Notes: a model not told the origin generated them from the letters alone. A stretch of 64,000 nt of DNA from Glaciecola amylolytica (GCA_003856375.1 CP034120.1:62001-126000); one strand, 5' to 3'; shown: positions 25,938 to 34,865, counted from the stretch's first letter. Program-made: numbers and translations.

Positions 25938-26036
25938 ATGAAGGAATACAAATTGAGAATAATGACTTTTTTTGATCGCGCATTTTGGGGAGTGGTAGCA
26001 GTCGGATCACTGATTATCTACCTGAGTTTTCGATAA
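25938..26036 (+). CDS. Putative 32-residue single-helix membrane protein
   Basis: A short ORF reading MKEYKLRIMTFFDRAFWG followed by a hydrophobic helix (GVVAVGSLIIYLSF) and a terminal Arg. The basic N-terminus would stay in the cytoplasm. A perfect -7 promoter box lies 37 bases upstream and the ORF fills an otherwise gene-free gap between the acetyltransferase and the TetR regulator. The protein is too short to assign; comparative conservation is the only missing support. The remaining gap up to the regulator (26037-26180) shows no other gene. Confidence 0.5.
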   Translation: MKEYKLRIMTFFDRAFWGVVAVGSLIIYLSFR

Positions 26037-26181
26037 ACAGGACTTCATGAAGAAATAGTGTGTCAAATTCTCTTATGCCGGTTTGTCTTGAGACCTTATG
26101 CTGAAAAGTACACGACATTTCGCGAAAGCATTTGAAATACTGACTTTCATCCTGTTCTAACATTTTTTAATAGGTTAAAAA

Positions 26182-26195
26182 CTAACGTTCGTTAG
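26182..26195. promoter_or_regulatory. Operator-like palindrome of the paa regulator (CTAACG-TT-CGTTAG)
   Basis: Perfect six-base arms CTAACG and CGTTAG around TT. It fits the pseudopalindrome CNAACGNNCGTTNG that I recall for PaaR-type TetR repressors responding to phenylacetyl-CoA. It lies 20 bases upstream of a TACTTTAG -7-like box (26216-26223), that is, over the -33 region of the regulator/paa promoter, well placed for autorepression. A T run follows, so it could also form a weak terminator. Confidence 0.7.
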
Positions 26196-26254
26196 CTTTT
26201 TTCTTTTTTCTTTTTTACTTTAGCAGTACGGAAACGAAAACAACTTGCAAAAAA

Positions 26255-26842
26255 ATGGCCGGAAGCTCTAAGAAGAAGGTTAGTAAAAGAGAAGTAATCA
26301 TCAAAGAAGCAGCGCTTTTGTTCAAAGAAAAGGGCTATGGCAGTGCTTCGATGAGAGATCTTGCCGAACGCGTTGGCGTTGAGGCTGCAAGTATATACAG
26401 TCATATCAAATCGAAAGATGAAATTTTGGAAGAAATCTGTTTTCGCATTGCCGGAGAATACGTTTCGCATATTTCCAGAATTGAAAACGAGAAAATATCC
26501 TACACAGATAAAATCAAAGCAGTGATCAATCTGCACATTCGGCTCATGGTCGAAGATGCAGCTTCGGTAGCAGTCACGAACAACGACTGGAAATCCCTGC
26601 CTGAACCCAAACTTTCGATCTTCAAAACACTTCGCAAAGGATACGAAGCACGTTTTGCAAAACTGATCGAAGACGGGATTGCAAAAAAAGAATTTGTTCC
26701 CATGAATGTATCGGTGGTTATGTTTACCATTCTTTCGTCCATTCGCTGGGTCGAATTATGGTACAATCCGGAACGGAATATCACAGAAAAAGAATTGGAA
26801 AACGATATCACAAACCTCTTATTAAAAGGACTTAAAAAATAA
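26255..26842 (+). CDS. TetR family regulator, probable PaaR-type repressor of the paa operon
   Basis: A 195-residue TetR protein: the N-terminal helix-turn-helix spans residues ~10-55 (IIKEAALLFKEKGYGSASMR, then VGVEAASIYSHIKSKDEILEE) and the C-terminal all-helical part would bind the inducer. It is the first gene of the unit; paaE starts two bases after its stop. The operator-like palindrome CTAACG-TT-CGTTAG overlaps its promoter. Established knowledge: PaaR-type TetR proteins repress phenylacetate genes and release DNA on binding phenylacetyl-CoA. The function here is inferred from position and operator. Confidence 0.82.
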   Translation: MAGSSKKKVSKREVIIKEAALLFKEKGYGSASMRDLAERVGVEAASIYSHIKSKDEILEEICFRIAGEYVSHISRIENEKISYTDKIKAVINLHIRLMVEDAASVAVTNNDWKSLPEPKLSIFKTLRKGYEARFAKLIEDGIAKKEFVPMNVSVVMFTILSSIRWVELWYNPERNITEKELENDITNLLLKGLKK

Positions 26843-26844
26843 TC

Positions 26845-27924
26845 ATGTTACACTTTCATCCCTTAAAAGTAAAAGCATTAAAAAAGGAAACGGCAGAATG
26901 TATCTCCGTACATTTTGATATTCCGGAAGACAAAAAAGACCTGTTTGAGTTCAAACACGGGCAATACCTGACTTTGAAAACAATCATCGACGGAGAAGAA
27001 GTGCGCCGGTCATATTCCATTTGTACCAGTCCGCTTGATAATCAATTGGGAGTAGCAATCAAAATGATCCCTGACGGAAAGTTCTCGAATTATGCTTATT
27101 CAAGTTTGAAGGTAGGAGATATGCTGGAAGTGATGCCTCCGCTGGGAAAATTTACCACGGATTTGCAGGCGGCGAACAAGAAGAACTATTTCTTCGTTGC
27201 AGCGGGAAGTGGAATTACTCCGGTTATGTCTATCGTGAAAACAATTCTGATGGCCGAACCTCAAAGTAAGATTACCTTGCTTTACGGAAACAAAAACAAA
27301 GGTTCTATCATCTTCAAAGATGAATTTGAAGCGCTGAAGAATAAATACATGAATCGGATGAGCGTGTATTATATTCTGAGCAAGGAAACGGCAGATGCAG
27401 AGATTTTGAGCGGAAGAATCGACAGCACCAAACTGGACTACTTCCTGGATAAAATCATTGATCCGGAAATTCTGGACGAGTGTTTCCTGTGCGGACCGGA
27501 AGAATTGATTTTGGGAGCAAAAGAATCCTTACTGAATGCAGGAGTCGATTTGAAAAAGATTCACTTCGAATTGTTCACGACTGCAGGTGCTCAACTGGCG
27601 AAAAAAGAAATTGCTGCCAAAGCAAAGGTTTCGGATGGTCCGGTAAGTAAAGTAACGATCAAACTGGATGGCGTTTCAACTCAAATGGAAGTTCCTTTCG
27701 AGGGAGAAACCGTTTTGGATATCGCCATTAAAAATGGTTCCGATCTGCCTTATGCATGCAAAGGTGGAGTTTGCTGCGCGTGTAAAGCGAAACTGGAAAA
27801 AGGAAAAGTAAAGATGGATGTAAATTACGGTTTGGAACAAGACGAGATAGACGCAGGATTCATTCTGACTTGTCAGGCGCATCCGGAAACAGAAGAAGTA
27901 ATCATCAATTTTGATGAAAAGTAA
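26845..27924 (+). CDS. paaE: Phenylacetyl-CoA 1,2-epoxidase reductase subunit PaaE
   Basis: A 359-residue oxidoreductase with three domains: FAD-binding (residues ~5-105; RRSYSICTSP), NAD(P)-binding (~110-230; FFVAAGSGITPVMSIV, then CGPEELI) and a plant-type 2Fe-2S ferredoxin at the C-terminus with CKGGVCCACKAKL and a distant Cys in TCQAHPE. It passes electrons from NADPH to the di-iron epoxidase PaaA. It is placed before paaA rather than after paaD, unlike the Escherichia coli order. Confidence 0.92.
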   Translation: MLHFHPLKVKALKKETAECISVHFDIPEDKKDLFEFKHGQYLTLKTIIDGEEVRRSYSICTSPLDNQLGVAIKMIPDGKFSNYAYSSLKVGDMLEVMPPLGKFTTDLQAANKKNYFFVAAGSGITPVMSIVKTILMAEPQSKITLLYGNKNKGSIIFKDEFEALKNKYMNRMSVYYILSKETADAEILSGRIDSTKLDYFLDKIIDPEILDECFLCGPEELILGAKESLLNAGVDLKKIHFELFTTAGAQLAKKEIAAKAKVSDGPVSKVTIKLDGVSTQMEVPFEGETVLDIAIKNGSDLPYACKGGVCCACKAKLEKGKVKMDVNYGLEQDEIDAGFILTCQAHPETEEVIINFDEK

Positions 27925-27953
27925 TTGGATTATAAGATTTAAAAATAAAGAGT

Positions 27954-28910
27954 ATGGAAAATATAGTTGATTTGGAAAAGCACTTTCAGGATCGTGTAGA
28001 TGCAGAACAACGCATTGAGCCGAAAGAATGGATGCCGGATGCTTACCGGAAAACCTTGATCAGACAGATCTCCCAGCATGCGCATTCCGAGATTGTGGGA
28101 ATGTTGCCGGAGCGAAACTGGTTGACACGTGCGCCTTCGTTGAACCGAAAAGCGGTTTTGCTTGCTAAAATTCAGGATGAAGCAGGTCATGGATTGTATC
28201 TCTACAGCGCAGCTGAAACCCTGGGTGCGGCAAGAGAAGATCTGTTAGACGATTTGCACTCCGGAAAGGCGAAGTATTCCTCTATTTTCAATTACCCGAC
28301 ATTGACCTGGGCAGATATGGGAGCAATCGGTTGGTTGGTCGACGGAGCAGCAATCCTCAATCAGGTTCCTTTGTGCAGAACATCATACGGACCGTATGCG
28401 CGTGCAATGGTGCGTGTATGTAAGGAAGAAAGCTTTCATCAGCGTCAGGGATATGAAATCATGATGGCCCTGTGCGAAGGAAGTGAAGATCAGAAACAAA
28501 TGGCACAAGACGCTTTGAATCGTTGGTGGTGGCCAACTTTGATGATGTTCGGCCCGAAAGACGAAGTGTCTTCCAACAGTGAAATGTCCATGAAATGGAA
28601 GATCAAACGTTTCTCGAATGACGAATTGCGTCAGCGCTTTGTCGATATGAGTATGCCGCAGATCGAATATTTGGGATTGACAGTTCCGGATCCGGCTTTG
28701 AAATGGAATGAGGAAAGAGGTCATCACGATTTCGGTGAGATCGACTGGGAAGAATTCTGGGAAGTAGTAAAAGGAAACGGACCATGTAATCACCAGCGAT
28801 TGGAAACCCGTAAAAAAGCATACGAAGAAGGTGAATGGGTGCGTGAAGCAGCAATGGCTTATGCAGACAAACAACAGGCATTAAAAGAAAACAACCAGAA
28901 CGTAGCATAA
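27954..28910 (+). CDS. paaA: Phenylacetyl-CoA 1,2-epoxidase catalytic subunit PaaA
   Basis: A 318-residue di-iron oxygenase subunit. Ferritin-like iron-ligand motifs are visible: [17 protein letters not shown] near residue 40, [15 protein letters not shown] near 75 and [14 protein letters not shown] near 160. It epoxidises the aromatic ring of phenylacetyl-CoA as part of the PaaABCE complex. Length is normal. It starts 29 bases after paaE; a 97-base gap with a large inverted repeat separates it from paaB. Confidence 0.96.
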   Translation: MENIVDLEKHFQDRVDAEQRIEPKEWMPDAYRKTLIRQISQHAHSEIVGMLPERNWLTRAPSLNRKAVLLAKIQDEAGHGLYLYSAAETLGAAREDLLDDLHSGKAKYSSIFNYPTLTWADMGAIGWLVDGAAILNQVPLCRTSYGPYARAMVRVCKEESFHQRQGYEIMMALCEGSEDQKQMAQDALNRWWWPTLMMFGPKDEVSSNSEMSMKWKIKRFSNDELRQRFVDMSMPQIEYLGLTVPDPALKWNEERGHHDFGEIDWEEFWEVVKGNGPCNHQRLETRKKAYEEGEWVREAAMAYADKQQALKENNQNVA

Positions 28911-28918
28911 ACATATTG

Positions 28919-28990
28919 GATGTCAGGACTTCATGACAATAGGATATTAAGACGAAATTGATAATCCTGAAGTCTTAAAATTCTGACATC
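28919..28990. repeat. Two-part inverted repeat between paaA and paaB
   Basis: GATGTCAG (28919-28926) then GACTTCA (28927-28933) pair with TGAAGTC (28968-28974) and CTGACATC (28983-28990), leaving an asymmetric TTAAAATT bulge on the 3' side. It would form a long hairpin inside the operon transcript. The string CAGGACTTCATGA is also found at 26038-26050. Confidence 0.6.
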
Positions 28991-29007
28991 TTAAAATCGA
29001 AAAAGAA

Positions 29008-29301
29008 ATGGAAAAGAATAAAAGAGATTGGCCTTTGTGGGAAGTATTCATTCGCAGCAAACAAGGTTTGGATCACAAACACGTAGGAAGTTTGCATGCT
29101 TCAGATGCGCAAATGGCAGTTGAAAACGCACGTGACGTATACACACGTCGCATGGAAGGAGTAAGTATTTGGGTTGTAGAATCCGCTCAGATTCACGCAT
29201 CCAATCCGGATGAAGACGACGCTTTGTATGAATCTGCAAAGAGCAAAATTTACAGACACCCAACATTTTATGACATTCCCGAGAGTATCGGACACATGTA
29301 A
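29008..29301 (+). CDS. paaB: Phenylacetyl-CoA epoxidase subunit PaaB
   Basis: A 97-residue protein with the PaaB pattern: WPLWEVFIRSKQGLDHKHVG at the N-terminus, LHASDAQMAVENARDVYTRR in the middle and YDIPESIGHM at the end. PaaB bridges PaaAC heterodimers in the multicomponent epoxidase and has no catalytic site. It follows the inter-gene hairpin and starts 97 bases after paaA; paaC starts eight bases after it. Confidence 0.95.
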   Translation: MEKNKRDWPLWEVFIRSKQGLDHKHVGSLHASDAQMAVENARDVYTRRMEGVSIWVVESAQIHASNPDEDDALYESAKSKIYRHPTFYDIPESIGHM

Positions 29302-29309
29302 ACCGGAAT

Positions 29310-30086
29310 ATGAAAACAGAAAAAAATAACGTAGATCAGGCGCTTTTCAATACCGTGTTGTCGTTGGCAGATTCTACCTTGATTCTCAGTCACCGGCTTT
29401 CGGAATGGTGTGGTCACGGACCAATTATCGAGCAAGACATCGCAATGAGTAATATTGCATTGGACCTGATCGGAGAAGCACGTAATTTCTACGATTATGC
29501 AGCGAAATTGGAAGGAGCAGGAAAAACGGAAGACGATTACGCGTATTTCCGCGAAAGCAAAGAATACAGGAATGCACTGATTTGTGAACAGCCAAACGGT
29601 GATTTTGCACACACAGTCATTCGTCAGTTTTTGTTCGATTCATGGCATGTTCATTTTTTGGGAGCATTAAAGAATAGTTCAGACGAAACGTTGGCAGCGA
29701 TTGCTGAAAAATCCTTCATGGAAGTGAGTTATCACATCAAATGGAGCTCTGAATGGGTGATTCGTTTAGGAGACGGAACGGAAACCAGCAAGCAAAAAAT
29801 AGAAACTGCACTTAAAGTGTTGTGGGGATTTGGCGGAGAAATACTGGAAGCAACAGAAGATGAAAAGATTTTGATTGCAGCCGGAATCTTACCGGATTTC
29901 GAGGCATTGAAAGCATTGTGGATGGAACAGGTAACAACCGTTCTGACGCGGGCAACTTTAGAAGTTCCGACTACCAGAAATACAGTTCAAACCGGAGGAA
30001 AAACAGGAAGACACTCAGAACATTTGAGCTATTTATTGGCTGAAATGCAAAGCGTTCAAAGAGCCTACCCGGGATTAAAATGGTAA
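29310..30086 (+). CDS. paaC: Phenylacetyl-CoA epoxidase structural subunit PaaC
   Basis: A 258-residue ferritin-like helical protein: LADSTLILSHRLSEWCGHGP, then ALDLIGEARNFYDYAAKLEG and VSYHIKWSSEWVIRLGDGTE. PaaC pairs with PaaA in the epoxidase and is structural. It overlaps the start of paaD by 7 bases if PaaD begins at 30080. Confidence 0.95.
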   Translation: MKTEKNNVDQALFNTVLSLADSTLILSHRLSEWCGHGPIIEQDIAMSNIALDLIGEARNFYDYAAKLEGAGKTEDDYAYFRESKEYRNALICEQPNGDFAHTVIRQFLFDSWHVHFLGALKNSSDETLAAIAEKSFMEVSYHIKWSSEWVIRLGDGTETSKQKIETALKVLWGFGGEILEATEDEKILIAAGILPDFEALKALWMEQVTTVLTRATLEVPTTRNTVQTGGKTGRHSEHLSYLLAEMQSVQRAYPGLKW

Positions 30087-30586
30087 ACATGACAACACTC
30101 GATAAATCTGCAATTTGGAAAATCCTGGAACGCGTCTGCGATCCGGAAATTCCTGTGATTACAATCGCCGATTTGGGAGTGTTGCGGGATGTCATTGTCC
30201 ACGAAAACGGGGAAGTCGAAGTGATTATCACACCGACATATTCCGGCTGTCCGGCAATGAATATGATTGCAGTCGAAATTCGTTTGGCCTTAAAAGCTGA
30301 AGGAATCGACCAGGTGAAGATCACCACGCAGTTGAGCCCGGCATGGACTACGGATTGGTTTTCGGAAGAAGGAAAACAAAAATTAAAAGAATACGGTATC
30401 GCACCGCCGGTCAATTCCTCTCCACATGTTTTACAGCTTTTCGGACAGGAAACCGGGATTCAATGTCCGCAGTGCGGATCAACACACACACAATTACTCA
30501 GTCAATTCGGTTCCACTTCCTGCAAGGCCATGTACCAATGTCAGGATTGCCGCGAACCGTTCGACTATTTTAAATGCCACAGATAG
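30080..30586 (+). CDS. paaD: Phenylacetate degradation protein PaaD (iron-sulfur cluster assembly type)
   Basis: A 168-residue DUF59/MIP18-type protein: WKILERVCDPEIPVITIADL and a later TYSGCPAMNMIA, followed by a C-terminal zinc-ribbon-like segment with two Cys pairs (CPQCGSTHTQ, CQDCREPF). PaaD is needed for maturation of the epoxidase iron centre. The start could be ATG 30080 (overlapping paaC) or ATG 30089 (MTTLDKS); the sequence does not decide. The thiolase gene starts six bases after its stop. Confidence 0.92.
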   Translation: MVNMTTLDKSAIWKILERVCDPEIPVITIADLGVLRDVIVHENGEVEVIITPTYSGCPAMNMIAVEIRLALKAEGIDQVKITTQLSPAWTTDWFSEEGKQKLKEYGIAPPVNSSPHVLQLFGQETGIQCPQCGSTHTQLLSQFGSTSCKAMYQCQDCREPFDYFKCHR

Positions 30587-30592
30587 AATTTA

Positions 30593-31798
30593 ATGGAAAA
30601 CGCATATATTATTGATGGTGTGAGAACACCAATCGGAAATTTCGGAGGCGCTTTATCAGCAGTTCGTCCCGATGATTTAGCAACCCTTGTTATTCAGGAA
30701 TTAATTAAAAGAAACCCGACGATTGCTCCGGAAAAAATCTACGATGTAGTGATCGGATGCGCCAATCAGGCGGGTGAAGACAATCGGAATGTGGCGCGCA
30801 TGGCTGCATTGATGGCCGGACTTCCGCTGACTGTTCCGGGAGAAACCGTGAATCGTTTGTGTGCTTCGGGTTTATCTGCTGCAATTAGTGCGGCGAGAGC
30901 TATTCAGGTTGGAGACGCGGATTTAATGATTGCCGGAGGAGTAGAAAACATGACGCGCGGACCTTGGGTCATTTCAAAAACAAGTTCTGCATTTGGTCGT
31001 GATGCTCAGATGTTCGACAGCAGTTTTGGATGGCGTTTCATCAATCCGAAATTAAAAGAACTATACGGAGTGGATTCCATGGGAGAAACTGCCGAAAATG
31101 TAGCTGCAAAATACCAGATCAACCGCGAAGATCAGGATGCTTTCGGAATGCGCTCTCATCAAAAAGCAGCGAAATCTCAGGAAGCTGGCCGTTTCGAAAA
31201 AGAAATCGTTCCGGTTTCCATTCCACAGAAAAAAGGCGAACCGGTTGTTTTTGGGAAAGATGAATTCATCAAACCGAATACAAACCTGGAAGTGTTGTCA
31301 AAATTGCGTCCTGCTTTTAATAAAGATGGAACGGTTACTGCCGGAAATGCAGCCGGATTGAACGATGGAGCAGCGGCTTTGTTATTGGCTTCCGAAAAAG
31401 CGGTGAAAGAATACAACCTGAAACCTTTGGCGCGTATCGTGTCGAGTGGTGTAGCCGGTGTTGAACCGCGAATCATGGGAATCGGACCGGTTCCGGCATC
31501 TGAAATTGCTTTGAAAAAAGCAGGATTGACGATGGAAGATATGGACATCATCGAATTGAACGAAGCGTTTGCTGCACAAAGTTTGGCAGTTATCCGCGCC
31601 TGGGGATTGAAAGACGACGATGCGAGAATCAACCCGAATGGCGGTGCAATTGCTTTGGGGCATCCGCTGGGAATGTCAGGAGCGCGTATTCTGACTACAG
31701 CGACAATGGAATTGCAATTACAGCAAAAACGCTATGCTTTGGTAACGATGTGTATCGGAGTAGGGCAAGGTTTTGCAGTTGTGATAGAGCGCGTATAA
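30593..31798 (+). CDS. paaJ: Beta-ketoadipyl-CoA/3-oxo-dehydrosuberyl-CoA thiolase
   Basis: A 401-residue thiolase: RTPIGNFGGALSAVRPDDLA at the N-terminus, the acylated Cys in NRLCASGLSAAI (about residue 90), ELNEAFAAQSLAV, GGAIALGHPLGMSGARI (active-site His) and CIGVGQGFA (second Cys). It would perform the final thiolysis of phenylacetate breakdown, releasing acetyl-CoA. The PcaF/PaaJ subgroup is inferred from its place in the paa operon; a general acetyl-CoA acetyltransferase is the alternative. Confidence 0.88.
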   Translation: MENAYIIDGVRTPIGNFGGALSAVRPDDLATLVIQELIKRNPTIAPEKIYDVVIGCANQAGEDNRNVARMAALMAGLPLTVPGETVNRLCASGLSAAISAARAIQVGDADLMIAGGVENMTRGPWVISKTSSAFGRDAQMFDSSFGWRFINPKLKELYGVDSMGETAENVAAKYQINREDQDAFGMRSHQKAAKSQEAGRFEKEIVPVSIPQKKGEPVVFGKDEFIKPNTNLEVLSKLRPAFNKDGTVTAGNAAGLNDGAAALLLASEKAVKEYNLKPLARIVSSGVAGVEPRIMGIGPVPASEIALKKAGLTMEDMDIIELNEAFAAQSLAVIRAWGLKDDDARINPNGGAIALGHPLGMSGARILTTATMELQLQQKRYALVTMCIGVGQGFAVVIERV

Positions 31799-31861
31799 AA
31801 GAACAACGTTTAAGTCTTTTTGTATAAATAGTCATTAGTTGCAATACAGAAAACAGTTATC

Positions 31862-33208
31862 ATGAGTTACTTTAACAAAGACATTGAAACCCTACCTCTC
31901 GATAAACTACGAAAATTGCAAAACGAACGGCTGCAGCAGCAGTTGAAGAACGTGTATGCGAAAGTGCCTTTCTACAAACAACTGTTCGATGAGAAAGGAT
32001 TGACTCCGGCGGATATCAAAGGTGTGGAAGAGTTGTATAAACTGCCATTCACGAAGAAAAGTGCTTTGAGAGATAATTATCCCTTCGGACTTTTTACCGT
32101 TCCTGTTTCGGAAACAGCGCGTTTGCATTGTTCAAGCGGCACAACCGGAAAACCCATCGTGGTTGGTTATACGAAAAATGATCTCGAGATCTTTTCTGAA
32201 GTCATTGCCCGTTCATTAACAGCGGCGGGCTGCACTCCGGGAATGAAACTGCAGAATGCTTACGGTTACGGATTATTTACCGGAGGATTGGGCTTACACT
32301 ACGGTGCTGAAAAACTGGGAATGACCGTGATTCCGATTTCCGGAGGTGGAACTGAAAAACAGATCATGCTGCTTCAGGATTTCCAAAGCGAAGCAATTTG
32401 CTGCACTCCGTCTTATGCGCTGACCATTGCAGAAACAATCCAGCAAAAAGGAATCGACCTGAAATCCATGAATTTGAAATACGCCATTCTGGGGGCAGAA
32501 CCCTGGACGGAAAGTGTGCGCATGGAAGTAGAAGCGAAACTCGGAGTTACGGCAACAAATATCTATGGACTTTCCGAAATTATCGGGCCGGGAGTTTCTC
32601 AGGAAGATTTCGAAGAAAAAGGAACCGGAAGTTACATCTGGGAAGACCATTTTTATCCTGAAATCGTGGACAAAGATACCGGAGAACCGCTTCCGGAAGG
32701 AGAAAACGGAGTCCTGGTGTTCACAACACTGACAAAAGAAGCCATGCCGATGATCCGTTACTGGACAAATGACATCACGAGTTTGTATTACGACAAAAGC
32801 TCCAAGCGGACACATGTCAAAATGGGGCAAATTCTTGGTCGCTCAGACGATATGCTGATTATTCGCGGAGTGAATTTGTTTCACACTCAGGTGGAGTCTG
32901 TATTGGAAAAATTCATGGAATTCAGTGCAAATTACCAATTGGTGGTCAAAAGATCCGGAACGATGGATGAGGTCGAAGTGAATATTGAGATCAATCAAGA
33001 CTTGTTCGAAGGTTTGAAACGGGAAACGTCTCAAAGCGACGAAGAAATCCTTCAGCACGATAAAATTCAATATGCGCACAAAGGTTTAGGAAAGAAAATC
33101 AAAGACGACATCGGTTTGTCGATGAAAATTCACCTGGCTTGTCCGGGAACCATTCCGCGAAGTGAAGGAGGGAAGTTGAACCGCATTTTGGATTTAAGAG
33201 AAAAATAA
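31862..33208 (+). CDS. paaK: Phenylacetate-CoA ligase
   Basis: A 448-residue AMP-forming ligase: the phosphate-binding loop is HCSSGTTGKPIVVGYT (near residue 85-100), with YGLSEIIGPGVSQ further on and the hinge/C-terminal domain motif RGVNLFHTQVESVL. It activates phenylacetate to phenylacetyl-CoA, the substrate of PaaABCE and presumed inducer of the TetR repressor. A 63-base gap follows the thiolase gene; a terminator ends the operon 60 bases beyond the stop. Confidence 0.95.
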   Translation: MSYFNKDIETLPLDKLRKLQNERLQQQLKNVYAKVPFYKQLFDEKGLTPADIKGVEELYKLPFTKKSALRDNYPFGLFTVPVSETARLHCSSGTTGKPIVVGYTKNDLEIFSEVIARSLTAAGCTPGMKLQNAYGYGLFTGGLGLHYGAEKLGMTVIPISGGGTEKQIMLLQDFQSEAICCTPSYALTIAETIQQKGIDLKSMNLKYAILGAEPWTESVRMEVEAKLGVTATNIYGLSEIIGPGVSQEDFEEKGTGSYIWEDHFYPEIVDKDTGEPLPEGENGVLVFTTLTKEAMPMIRYWTNDITSLYYDKSSKRTHVKMGQILGRSDDMLIIRGVNLFHTQVESVLEKFMEFSANYQLVVKRSGTMDEVEVNIEINQDLFEGLKRETSQSDEEILQHDKIQYAHKGLGKKIKDDIGLSMKIHLACPGTIPRSEGGKLNRILDLREK

Positions 33209-33265
33209 GCGTTGCCACAGGAAAAGAAATAATGACAAACTGTTAAGGCAAATTGGTCAATATAA

Positions 33266-33293
33266 GAAGCTTCGGAATGATCCGGAGCTTTTT
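33266..33293 (+). terminator. Terminator of the paa operon
   Basis: AGCTTCGGA (33268-33276) pairs with TCCGGAGCT (33281-33289), one G-U pair and an ATGA loop, followed by T's. Confidence 0.85.
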
Positions 33294-33320
33294 GCTTTTA
33301 AGTATGTGTGATTTTTTATG

Positions 33321-33393
33321 GCCCGCTGATAACCCAGCGCAGATTATGAACTTAATTTAATATCTGCGTAATCCGTACAATCTGCGGGAAACC
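33321..33393. repeat. Inverted, decayed copy of the CGCTGATTACGCAGA repeat
   Basis: CCCGCTGAT..CGCAGATTA on the left faces TAATATCTGCG..ATCTGCGGG on the right, giving an imperfect hairpin of about 70 bases between the convergent paaK and FadL-like genes. Confidence 0.5.
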
Positions 33394-33413
33394 CCAAAAT
33401 TTGCAACTTGCAA

Positions 33414-34865
33414 TTATTTACTCAATTTTCCCAAAGTCAACTCAAACATCAATTTATAGGAATAAGCAACTGTTTTTGTTCCATGACCGACATCACCCAT
33501 CAGCCCGTTCCGTGCTTCATTGGGTGTGTTGAAATCAACCGTATAATCCGTTGTTTTCGGAAGGGAGAACCCAAATTCAAAAGCAAGTGCAAGGCGTTTT
33601 CCGCTTTTCAGTGTATAATTTCCTCCTACGGAAGTCACCAAACGGTCGTACTGTGAAGACTGAATGTTTTGTCTTGAAAAATCGTACACCGGATTCTTGT
33701 TGTAATTGAAATCCGTATGCGCACCGCATTGCAGAGCCAATCTTTCCGTCGCCTGGAAATCAAGCCCGAAGCCGACATTTGTTACAGGTCTGTATTCTTC
33801 TCCGTAAGAGAGAAAGGTCTGCTCCCCGAAAATGGTCGTTATCAAGGAATCAGTGATGATTTCAGGATAATGCTGCGTTTCATTCTGGTCGTTGTGAATC
33901 AGGTAATACTTTTGCCTGAAAAATGTTTCAGCGCTGATATACAGCCAGCATTTGGGAGTGATTTGTGCGCTAAGTCCCAAACTGATGGAAGTCGTTCCCT
34001 TATGTTTCACCTTGCTTTTTTGTGCCCGCGAAATCACGGCAAAATCAAGAGGAAGAATATCGTCCATGTTTAAAGTCGAAAATTCACGGTAAAAATTCCC
34101 TTTCCCGATGATATTGATCGAAGGAAGAGTAGCCGTTAAACCCAGACGGAATTTCGGATAGTGAATCAAAACAGCAGGTTTGAAAATTGCTTTGATATCC
34201 CAGAAGTTGAACGACATGGTCGAAGATAAACGCGTGATCTCAGACGAAGATGTATCGGGAGGAAGCACGGTAAAAGAATAATCATTGTAATACTTCGTAT
34301 TCTTATAAATCCCCATGTGCGAAACTCCGAAAGCCAGATGCGGATTTGCTTCATAAGACAAACTCAGTCCCGACCAATATTCACTGTTGTGAATTTCATA
34401 AGCGAAAGAAGAAACAAAGTTTTCATCACCGGGAAGACTGGTTGCATCGTATCGGCCGGCATAAAATAAATCCAGTTTGTTATTGAAAACACTCTTGGAC
34501 ATGACATTATAGCCGATTCTCCATTTGGGATGCTTTTTGAAAACAAGAACCCCGGCCATCATGTTGGGAATAGTAGCAAAATCAGTGCTTTCCAGATCCT
34601 GATCGGGGCCAAGAGCATTTTTCTGTTTGAACGTGCGGTATTGATAAGCGTTAATAGAAAAAGACAAACTGGGATTTTCGAGCAGACACATGGCTGCGGC
34701 ATTGTAATATCCCATCGAATGATCATCCAATCCTGCGGTAACAGCGCCTCCCAATGCGGTAGCTTTGATTCCGAACTGATCGGTCCAGTAATGATAATCC
34801 TGTCCGAATGAAGCGAAGCTGATTACACAAGTCAGCAGTAATGAGAGTCTGCATGTTGCTTTCAT
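33414..34865 (-). CDS. OmpP1/FadL/TodX family outer-membrane transporter
   Basis: A 483-residue protein with a signal peptide (ending FASFGQ) and the family's N-terminal signature FGIKATALGGAVTAGLDDHSMGYYNAAAM (given in pieces: TALGGAV, NAAAM), followed by barrel strands ending in an aromatic-type tail. FadL-like channels take up hydrophobic substrates; TodX/XylN members import aromatic compounds. It lies next to the paa operon in convergent orientation, so a role in taking up phenylacetate or a precursor is a tempting inference, though transcription is separate. Its promoter region faces the rhomboid gene. Confidence 0.82.
   Translation of the reverse strand: MKATCRLSLLLTCVISFASFGQDYHYWTDQFGIKATALGGAVTAGLDDHSMGYYNAAAMCLLENPSLSFSINAYQYRTFKQKNALGPDQDLESTDFATIPNMMAGVLVFKKHPKWRIGYNVMSKSVFNNKLDLFYAGRYDATSLPGDENFVSSFAYEIHNSEYWSGLSLSYEANPHLAFGVSHMGIYKNTKYYNDYSFTVLPPDTSSSEITRLSSTMSFNFWDIKAIFKPAVLIHYPKFRLGLTATLPSINIIGKGNFYREFSTLNMDDILPLDFAVISRAQKSKVKHKGTTSISLGLSAQITPKCWLYISAETFFRQKYYLIHNDQNETQHYPEIITDSLITTIFGEQTFLSYGEEYRPVTNVGFGLDFQATERLALQCGAHTDFNYNKNPVYDFSRQNIQSSQYDRLVTSVGGNYTLKSGKRLALAFEFGFSLPKTTDYTVDFNTPNEARNGLMGDVGHGTKTVAYSYKLMFELTLGKLSK

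Noticed and set aside
28383-28874. 163-codon minus-strand ORF inside paaA
   Set aside because: Antisense to a complete, conserved PaaA with low-complexity Phe-rich sequence; no sign of a real protein.
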